From ZC4RG30 sp031424095 (GTDB taxonomy: Bacteria; Pseudomonadota; Gammaproteobacteria; Steroidobacterales; Steroidobacteraceae): 10,582 bases of DNA. This document shows, piece after piece, positions 6,188 through 10,582 of the stretch. The stretch covers positions 1 to 10,582 of the forward strand of contig JANPGU010000138.1 of NCBI GenBank assembly GCA_031424095.1, written 5' to 3'. A program made the position numbers and the translations under genes. How positions within the stretch are numbered: position 1 is the stretch's first letter; the number at the start of each line of letters is the position of its first letter. Below the pieces are notes generated by a model. It saw only the letters and a list, made by a program, of their open reading frames with translations, searched no databases and was not told the DNA's origin.

Positions 6188-7163
6188 CATGGATGCGCAC
6201 CAGTGTGCGACCGGTATTGCTGCCGGCAATCAATGACGCAAAGGCTGGCGCCAACTCCGCGAGAGACACGATGCGTGTGACGATCGCATCGAGATGTCGC
6301 GGCGCGAGATCGCCAGCAATACGTCGCCAGATGGCCAGGCGCCGATCGCGCTTCGTGGCCGAGGAATTCACGCCGAGGAGATTGACCCCGCGCAGCAGGA
6401 AGGGCATGAGGCTGACGGTAAGGTCGGCGCCGCCGGCAAGGCCGACGGATGCGACGCCGCCCTGCATGCGCGCGCTGCGCAGCAGATAACTGGCAACGGC
6501 GCCACCGACATTGTCGACGGCCCCGGCCCAGCGCTCCGCTTCGAGCGGGCGCGTGCCCAGTGATGCGAGGTCCAGTTGCTGTACATCGGCAGCGCCGATC
6601 TGGCGCAACAGATCAAAACTCTCGGTCTTGCGGGTGAATGCCGTCACTTCGTAGCCGCGGCGCGCCAGCATGTCGATGGCTACCAGGCCAACGCCACCAC
6701 TGGCGCCAGTCACCGCCACCGGCCCCTGGCCCGGCGCCAGGCCATTGTGCTCGAGCTGCGTGATGGCCAGTGCTGCCGCAAATCCCGCGGTGCCCACGGC
6801 CATCGCATGGCGCAGGCTAAGTCCTGCAGGCAGCTTCACCACTGCATCGGCCGGCACGCGCGCGTATTCGGCGTAGCCGCCATCGCGCGTTTCCGACAGA
6901 CCGCAGCCCGTGACGATGACCTGCTCACCCACGGTCACCGAAGCATCGTCGGAAGCCACCACCATACCGGCCAGGTCCACACCGCCCACCAGCGGGAACC
7001 GCCGCAGGATGCGGCCCTTGCCCGTACCGGCCAGCGCATCCTTGTAATTGATGTCGGACCAGTGCACGCGGATGGTGACTGCACCCGGCGACAGCTGGTC
7101 CAGCGTCAGCGATTCGATGCTGGCGCCCTGCTCGTTGATGCGAAATGCCTGGAATGCGTTCAT
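6177..7163 (-). CDS. acuI: AcuI/YhdH-family NADPH-dependent acrylyl-CoA reductase (zinc-free MDR)
   Basis: Medium-chain reductase of the quinone-oxidoreductase-like branch. Characterised relatives (Rhodobacter AcuI, E. coli YhdH) reduce acryloyl-CoA to propionyl-CoA with NADPH and so detoxify acrylate. The product is 328 aa, the family length. HWSDINYKDALAGTGKGR (34-51) and GGVDLAGMV (60-68) match YhdH closely. VGTAGFAAAL (123-132) precedes the cofactor-binding TGASGGVG (152-159), and VNLLGVNS and GRTLVRI near the C-terminus are also typical. Zinc-binding cysteines of alcohol dehydrogenases are absent, as expected. The ATG at 7161-7163 lacks a clear Shine-Dalgarno. It is the first gene of a minus-strand overlapping run into the unknown gene, rsmG and parAB, and faces a palindromic divergent control region. 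No DMSP or acrylate-pathway partners are visible, so the physiological substrate is inferred. Confidence 0.88.
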   Translation of the reverse strand: MNAFQAFRINEQGASIESLTLDQLSPGAVTIRVHWSDINYKDALAGTGKGRILRRFPLVGGVDLAGMVVASDDASVTVGEQVIVTGCGLSETRDGGYAEYARVPADAVVKLPAGLSLRHAMAVGTAGFAAALAITQLEHNGLAPGQGPVAVTGASGGVGLVAIDMLARRGYEVTAFTRKTESFDLLRQIGAADVQQLDLASLGTRPLEAERWAGAVDNVGGAVASYLLRSARMQGGVASVGLAGGADLTVSLMPFLLRGVNLLGVNSSATKRDRRLAIWRRIAGDLAPRHLDAIVTRIVSLAELAPAFASLIAGSNTGRTLVRIHDER

Positions 7164-7177
7164 GGGTGATCAGCTGC

Positions 7178-7198
7178 ATCTTAACGCTGCGCTAAGAT
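7178..7198. promoter_or_regulatory. 21-bp near-perfect palindrome with overlapping divergent -10-like hexamers
   Basis: The 43-nt gap between the divergent reductase and peptidase genes contains ATCTTAACGC (7178-7187), one central T (7188), and GCGCTAAGAT (7189-7198). The arms match at 9 of 10 positions. Each arm gives a TAAGAT hexamer pointing outward: on the plus strand it ends 8 nt before the peptidase ATG, and on the minus strand 14 nt before the reductase ATG. The layout suits a dimeric regulator site, a pair of face-to-face promoters, or both. No good -35 hexamer is seen for either direction. The palindrome is visible directly; its role is inferred. Confidence 0.5.
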
Positions 7199-7206
7199 CG
7201 TTGCTT

Positions 7207-9054
7207 ATGAAGCAGACCACTTCCCTGATTGCCGGCCTCTGCGGCCTGTTGCTGGCACCACTGCTGCTGGCACAGGACAACCTGATCTTCGACGGCATCC
7301 CCGCGCGTGATCCTGCACTGGCCGCGCAACTGGCGCCCTGGCTCGCAGCACGCAACACCGGCTTCGTGGGCTGGCTGGCCGATGGCAGCCTGCTGCTCCG
7401 CTCACGCGCCAGCGAGACCACACAACTGCAGCGCATCGGCGCTCCCCTGGAAGCACCTGCGCCGGTCACTGCGGAAGACGAACCGGTCAGCTCCGCAGCG
7501 GCTCATCCTTATGACGTGAATACGCTGATCTTTCTCAAGGATCGCGGTGGCGACGAAAACACCCAGTTGCTGCTGCGCAACCTCACCACCGGCAGCGACA
7601 AGCTGCTCACCGACGGCAGGTCGCGCAATGGCCTGCCGGTGTTTGCGCGCGACGGCAAGCGCATCGCATTCGACAGCAGTGCGCGCGATGGCGTGAACTT
7701 CGACGTCTATCTGCGCGACATCAGCAGCGACGCCGGCCCGCAGCTGCTGATGGCCGGTGGCAGGGATGCGCTGTCGGTGCAGGACTGGTCGCTGGACGAC
7801 CGGAGCCTCGCCGTCATCCGCAGCAGCTCGCGCAGTGACGGCCAGCTGCTGCTGGTCGATACGGCCAGCGGCGCCCTGACGCGGGTGGAGCCGGTCGCCG
7901 GCTACATGGGTGAACCCGTGTCGGTTACGCAGGCGCGGTTTTCGCGTGATGGGCGCGGCCTCTACTTCCTGTCCGATCGTGGCGGGGAGTTCATCGCCTT
8001 GCATTACCTCGATCTCTACACCAGCGAGCTGCGCACCCTCACGCCAGACACGCGCTGGGATGTGGAGCGTTTCGCGCTGAGCCTCGACGGACGCTACGTC
8101 GCCTATACGCGCAATGAAGCGAGTGTCGACCGGCTGGTGCTTTACGACGTCGCGCGCAAGGCCGACCTGCTGCTGCCCGCGCTGCCGGCTGGCGCGGTAA
8201 TCAGCGGCATCGGCTTCGATCACCGCAGTCAGCAGCTGGCAGTGACCGTGGAAAACGCACAGACCCCGCAGGATGTGTATGTCTACCGCATCGAAGCGCC
8301 GGCCAGCGACGCCGCCGCCCTGCCCGCCATCTCACTGCTGCGCTGGACGCAGGGCGAGCCCGGCGCCATTGCATCGAGCCCGGTCCCCACACAGCTGGTG
8401 CAGTTTCCAACCTGGGATCGCGTTGGCAATCAGCAGCGTTCGCTGCCGGCATTCGTGTTCAAACCCCGCACGCCGGGTGCGCATCCGGTGGTCATCGACA
8501 TCCACGGGCCCGCTGCGCAAAGAAGACCCGGGTGGGACGCGTTCACGCAATACCTGGGGAATGCGGGCTTTGCCGTGGTCGCGCCGAATGTGCGTGGCTC
8601 CACGGGCTATGGCCGCAGTTTTCTCAAGCTTGGTGATGGCGCGCTGCGTGAGGATGCCGCGCGCGACATCGGCGCGCTGCTGGTCTGGATCGGTCTGCAG
8701 CCGGACTTCGACCGCAATCGCGTGCTGGTGATGGACGATTCACGCGGCGGCTATCTCGGACTCGCAGCGCTTGCCAATTTCGGCGATCGCCTGCGCGGCG
8801 GCGTCGTGCAGGACATTGCGCCTTTCAGCAATGCCGTGTCGATCCGCAAGCCACTGCTGATTGTGCAGGGCCGGAGCGATCCAGGCGCACCTTCCAGCGA
8901 ATCGCAATTGATGACGGCGCGCCTGCGCGGCAGTGGCGGCGAGGTCTGGTATCTCGCGGCGAAGAACGAAGGGCATGGCTTCCAGAAGAAGACCAACCGC
9001 GATGAATATTTCACCACGGTGGTTGCATTCCTCAAGCGCCTCACGGCCCCCTGA
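7207..9054 (+). CDS. Exported S9-family (prolyl oligopeptidase-like) protein with altered active-site motifs
   Basis: The product is 615 aa. A signal peptide (MKQTTSLIAGLCGLLLAPLLLA, cleavage near 22/23; no proper lipobox) indicates the periplasm. The N-terminal part is a WD40-like beta-propeller with PD40-type repeats at about 146-163, 245-262 and 289-304. The C-terminal part (about 410-615) is the alpha/beta-hydrolase domain of acylaminoacyl-peptidase-like S9 enzymes, with IDIHGP (430-435), PNVRGSTGYGRSFLKL and EGHGF (588-592). Candidate catalytic residues are Ser512, Asp558 and His590. Oddities: the elbow is DDSRGG (510-515) where relatives have GGSYGG; HGP replaces HGGP at 433-435; and only a few residues separate VVQD (533-536) from SIRKPLLIVQG, where relatives have about 40 more. 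The ATG at 7207 has no Shine-Dalgarno. Family membership is clear; peptidase activity is doubtful. Confidence 0.85.
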   Translation: MKQTTSLIAGLCGLLLAPLLLAQDNLIFDGIPARDPALAAQLAPWLAARNTGFVGWLADGSLLLRSRASETTQLQRIGAPLEAPAPVTAEDEPVSSAAAHPYDVNTLIFLKDRGGDENTQLLLRNLTTGSDKLLTDGRSRNGLPVFARDGKRIAFDSSARDGVNFDVYLRDISSDAGPQLLMAGGRDALSVQDWSLDDRSLAVIRSSSRSDGQLLLVDTASGALTRVEPVAGYMGEPVSVTQARFSRDGRGLYFLSDRGGEFIALHYLDLYTSELRTLTPDTRWDVERFALSLDGRYVAYTRNEASVDRLVLYDVARKADLLLPALPAGAVISGIGFDHRSQQLAVTVENAQTPQDVYVYRIEAPASDAAALPAISLLRWTQGEPGAIASSPVPTQLVQFPTWDRVGNQQRSLPAFVFKPRTPGAHPVVIDIHGPAAQRRPGWDAFTQYLGNAGFAVVAPNVRGSTGYGRSFLKLGDGALREDAARDIGALLVWIGLQPDFDRNRVLVMDDSRGGYLGLAALANFGDRLRGGVVQDIAPFSNAVSIRKPLLIVQGRSDPGAPSSESQLMTARLRGSGGEVWYLAAKNEGHGFQKKTNRDEYFTTVVAFLKRLTAP

Positions 9055-9072
9055 TCGCGACGCCCGTGAAAT

Positions 9073-9690
9073 TCACTTCGCCGCAGCGAGCTTCTCTTTC
9101 CTGGGCACGGTCTTGAGCGGCGGCTTCTGGTGTGCGAAATATTCCGCCACTTCCTTGATGTCTTCCGGCTTCAGCTGCGCCGCGAACGGCGCCATGATGC
9201 CGTTCTTGCGCGCACCGGAGCGATAAGCCGTCAACGCATGTTCCAGATAATCGGCATGCTGACCGCTCAGTGTCGGATACATGCCCATGATGCCAACGCC
9301 ATCGCGACCATGGCAGGCCTGGCAGGTGGCGGCCGCTGCCGGCGCCTTGCCGACGGGCTCACCGCCCGCAGTCTTTACCACCTCACCACCGAGATAGGCC
9401 GCCAGATCCAGCATGTCCTGGTCGGACAGCGTGCTGGCATGCGCATGCATGGTGGCGTGGCTGCGTTCGCCGGCCTTGTATGCCTTCAGCGCCGCGACGA
9501 TGTATTCGGGATGCTGGCCGCGCAGGCGCGGCACGGAAAAGGTGGGATAAACGCTCTTGTAGGCTTCGATGCCATGGCAGCCAAGGCAGGTATAGCCCAG
9601 CGTCTTGCCACGCGCCGGATCGCCCGTTGCCCCGGCAGGAGCTGCCAACACCAGACCCAATACCGCAATCGCAAACAGGGAACGGAACAT
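9073..9690 (-). CDS. Dihaem cytochrome c4
   Basis: Periplasmic two-haem electron carrier delivering electrons to terminal oxidases. The product is 205 aa with a signal peptide (about 1-21, ending APAGA). It has two homologous domains, each with a haem-binding site: CLGCH at 35-39 and CQACH at 123-127. Likely axial methionines are Met81 (ATMHAHASTLSDQD) and Met166 (NGIMAPFAAQLKPED). Both domains keep the YPT followed by LRGQH or LSGQH pattern typical of c4. The ATG at 9688-9690 is supported by AGAGG 6 nt upstream; a TTG six codons earlier is less likely. The C-terminal tail is Lys-rich. It converges on the S9 gene with an 18-nt gap and diverges from dtd. No cytochrome oxidase or bc1 genes are in view. 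Confidence 0.93.
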   Translation of the reverse strand: MFRSLFAIAVLGLVLAAPAGATGDPARGKTLGYTCLGCHGIEAYKSVYPTFSVPRLRGQHPEYIVAALKAYKAGERSHATMHAHASTLSDQDMLDLAAYLGGEVVKTAGGEPVGKAPAAAATCQACHGRDGVGIMGMYPTLSGQHADYLEHALTAYRSGARKNGIMAPFAAQLKPEDIKEVAEYFAHQKPPLKTVPRKEKLAAAK

Positions 9691-9702
9691 CCAGACCTCT
9701 GG
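9691..9702. repeat. 12-bp palindrome abutting the cytochrome c4 start codon
   Basis: CCAGACCTCTGG directly precedes the cytochrome ATG (minus strand) with arms CCAGA and TCTGG around two bases. In the mRNA the arms could pair as a 4-bp stem with AGGT, part of the Shine-Dalgarno, in the loop. It is short enough to be chance; noted because it coincides with the ribosome-binding site. Confidence 0.25.
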
Positions 9703-9808
9703 CTTCAAAGCGCCGCAAAACAGCCGCGAATATTACGGTTCGACCGGCGAGAATGCCACCGCAGTGCTGCATGTTCGGCGCCTAACCCCATCAGCGGCAA
9801 AGGAATTG

Positions 9809-10288
9809 ATGATCGCTCTCATTCAGCGCGTGACGCGGGCCCAGGTCGATGTGGAGGGCCGCTGCGTGGCATCCATCCAGCGCGGCATCCTGGCCTTGAT
9901 CGGAATCGAGGCCGCCGACCGCGCCGAAAGTGGCGCCAGGTTGCTGCAGCGAGTGCTCAGTTACCGCGTTTTTCCAGATGATGCCGGCAAGATGAATCTG
10001 GATCTGCGCCAGATCGGCGGCGAGCTGCTGCTGGTTCCACAGTTCACGCTGGTGGCGGATACGGGCAAGGGGTCGCGACCCAGCTTCAGTGAGGGCGCGC
10101 GGCCGGAACAGGCCCAGGCGTTGTTTGCGGGACTGGTCGCTGAAGCCTCCCAGGTCCACTCGAAGACCGCGAGCGGCGTTTTCGGCGCAGACATGCAGGT
10201 GAGCCTGGTCAACGATGGGCCGGTTACCTTTCATCTTCGCGCTCGTCCACGGGGTGCAGACCTGTGTGCTCCGCCACACAATGGCTGA
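9809..10288 (+). CDS. dtd: D-aminoacyl-tRNA deacylase
   Basis: Homodimeric proofreading enzyme that hydrolyses D-amino acids, and misattached glycine, from tRNA. The product is 159 aa. It begins MIALIQRVTRAQVDVEG and contains GYR-like SYRVF (51-55), GKMNLDL (60-66), PQFTLVADTGKGSRPSFS (77-94) and the cross-subunit Gly-cisPro segment VNDGPVTF (134-141). Two points differ from E. coli: the SQFTL motif reads PQFTL, and about 14 extra residues (RARPRGADLCAPPHNG region) follow the normal end of about 145. The ATG at 9809-9811 has AAGGA 5 nt upstream. The gene stands alone on the plus strand, 118 nt from the divergent cytochrome gene and 76 nt before tatA. No convincing promoter was found in the 118-nt gap. 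Confidence 0.95.
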   Translation: MIALIQRVTRAQVDVEGRCVASIQRGILALIGIEAADRAESGARLLQRVLSYRVFPDDAGKMNLDLRQIGGELLLVPQFTLVADTGKGSRPSFSEGARPEQAQALFAGLVAEASQVHSKTASGVFGADMQVSLVNDGPVTFHLRARPRGADLCAPPHNG

Positions 10289-10303
10289 ACTTTCTCGGCC
10301 CTC

Positions 10304-10333
10304 GGGACTCCCTTGTCTTATCATGGGAATCCC
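10304..10333. repeat. Paired GGGANTCCC motifs (imperfect inverted repeat) between dtd and tatA
   Basis: GGGACTCCC (10304-10312) and GGGAATCCC (10325-10333) can pair as a 9-bp stem with one mismatch around a 12-nt loop. No T-run follows, so it is not a typical intrinsic terminator. Each copy is also nearly self-palindromic, and their centres are 21 bp apart, about two helical turns. A TATCAT hexamer (10319-10324), which could be a -10 for tatA, lies between them. An operator pair or a weak stem-loop are both possible. Confidence 0.3.
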
Positions 10334-10364
10334 CTGCACATTCTAGGGTTTACGGAGCACTACG

Positions 10365-10582
10365 ATGGGTTCACTTAGCATCTGGCACTGGCTGATCGTA
10401 CTGGGCATTGTCATCCTGGTTTTCGGCACGAAGAAGCTCGGATCGGTCGGAACTGACGTCGGCTCCGCGATTCGCAATTTCAAGAAATCGATGAACGAAG
10501 GCGAATCGGAAGGGCAGCAGGCTGCCAAGCAGATCAAGCAGCAGGTCGGCCTCGACGCCGAATTCCCCGAGACCAAGCCTGC
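10365..10582 (+). CDS. tatA: Sec-independent (twin-arginine) translocase subunit TatA, N-terminal part (cut by window edge)
   Basis: TatA oligomerises in the inner membrane to form the transport path for folded proteins carrying twin-arginine signals. The 72 visible codons start MGSLSIWHWLIVLGIVILVF, a single short membrane helix (about 5-20). The hinge FGTKKL (20-25) follows, then an amphipathic helix (VGTDVGSAIRNFKKSM, about 28-43) and a polar Gln/Lys-rich tail. These identify TatA rather than TatB. The ATG at 10365-10367 has CGGAG about 7 nt upstream. tatB and tatC would be expected just beyond the right edge. Confidence 0.94.
   Translation, partial: MGSLSIWHWLIVLGIVILVFGTKKLGSVGTDVGSAIRNFKKSMNEGESEGQQAAKQIKQQVGLDAEFPETKP

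Noticed and set aside
7048..7206. N-terminal extension of the S9 protein back to 7048
   Set aside because: It would lie antisense inside the reductase gene, and the ATG at 7207 begins a clear signal peptide.
9042..9076. Terminator between the convergent peptidase and cytochrome genes
   Set aside because: Short repeats (GTGAA and TTCAC at 9066-9076; CACGG and CCGTG nearby) are present, but there is no long GC stem with a T-run in either direction.

Overview
The window is dense, GC-rich bacterial chromosome. The longest non-coding gap is 118 nt, and I see no mobile element, CRISPR array, tRNA or rRNA. Gene content and order (rsmG-parA-parB followed by atpI-B-E-F-H-A, plus a dihaem cytochrome c4, dtd and tatA) point to a GC-rich, aerobically respiring gammaproteobacterium. 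The order resembles the origin-proximal region of Pseudomonas-like genomes. I cannot place it more precisely from sequence alone.

Layout. Positions 1-3149 (minus strand) hold the promoter-proximal part of the F1Fo ATP synthase operon: atpI (accessory), atpB (a), atpE (c), atpF (b), atpH (delta) and the first 167 codons of atpA (alpha), which runs off the left edge. A good sigma70-type promoter (TTGAAC, 17 nt, TATACT) lies between parB and atpI. Positions 3229-7163 (minus strand) are a tight, largely overlapping set read towards the atp genes: an AcuI/YhdH-type NADPH acrylyl-CoA reductase, an unrecognised 176-aa protein, the 16S rRNA methyltransferase rsmG, and the chromosome-partition pair parA-parB. 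In the familiar arrangement rsmG is preceded by mnmG; here the reductase and the unknown gene occupy that place.

Positions 7164-7206 are a 43-nt divergent intergenic region almost half filled by a 21-bp near-perfect palindrome whose two arms each carry a TAAGAT hexamer. It separates the reductase from a plus-strand gene (7207-9054) for an exported S9-family (prolyl-oligopeptidase-like) protein. That protein keeps candidate Ser, Asp and His residues but has an altered nucleophile elbow, a shortened oxyanion-loop motif and apparently lacks an internal segment. It converges on a minus-strand dihaem cytochrome c4 gene (9073-9690). Divergent from that are dtd (D-aminoacyl-tRNA deacylase, 9809-10288) and tatA (twin-arginine translocase, 10365 onwards, cut by the right edge).

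Most of the window is conserved housekeeping: energy conservation, chromosome segregation, ribosome modification, translation quality control and protein export. The parts worth a second look are the altered S9 peptidase, the palindromic divergent control region, the unknown gene coupled to rsmG, and several small departures from family consensus. I did not find a convincing wholly new multi-gene system.
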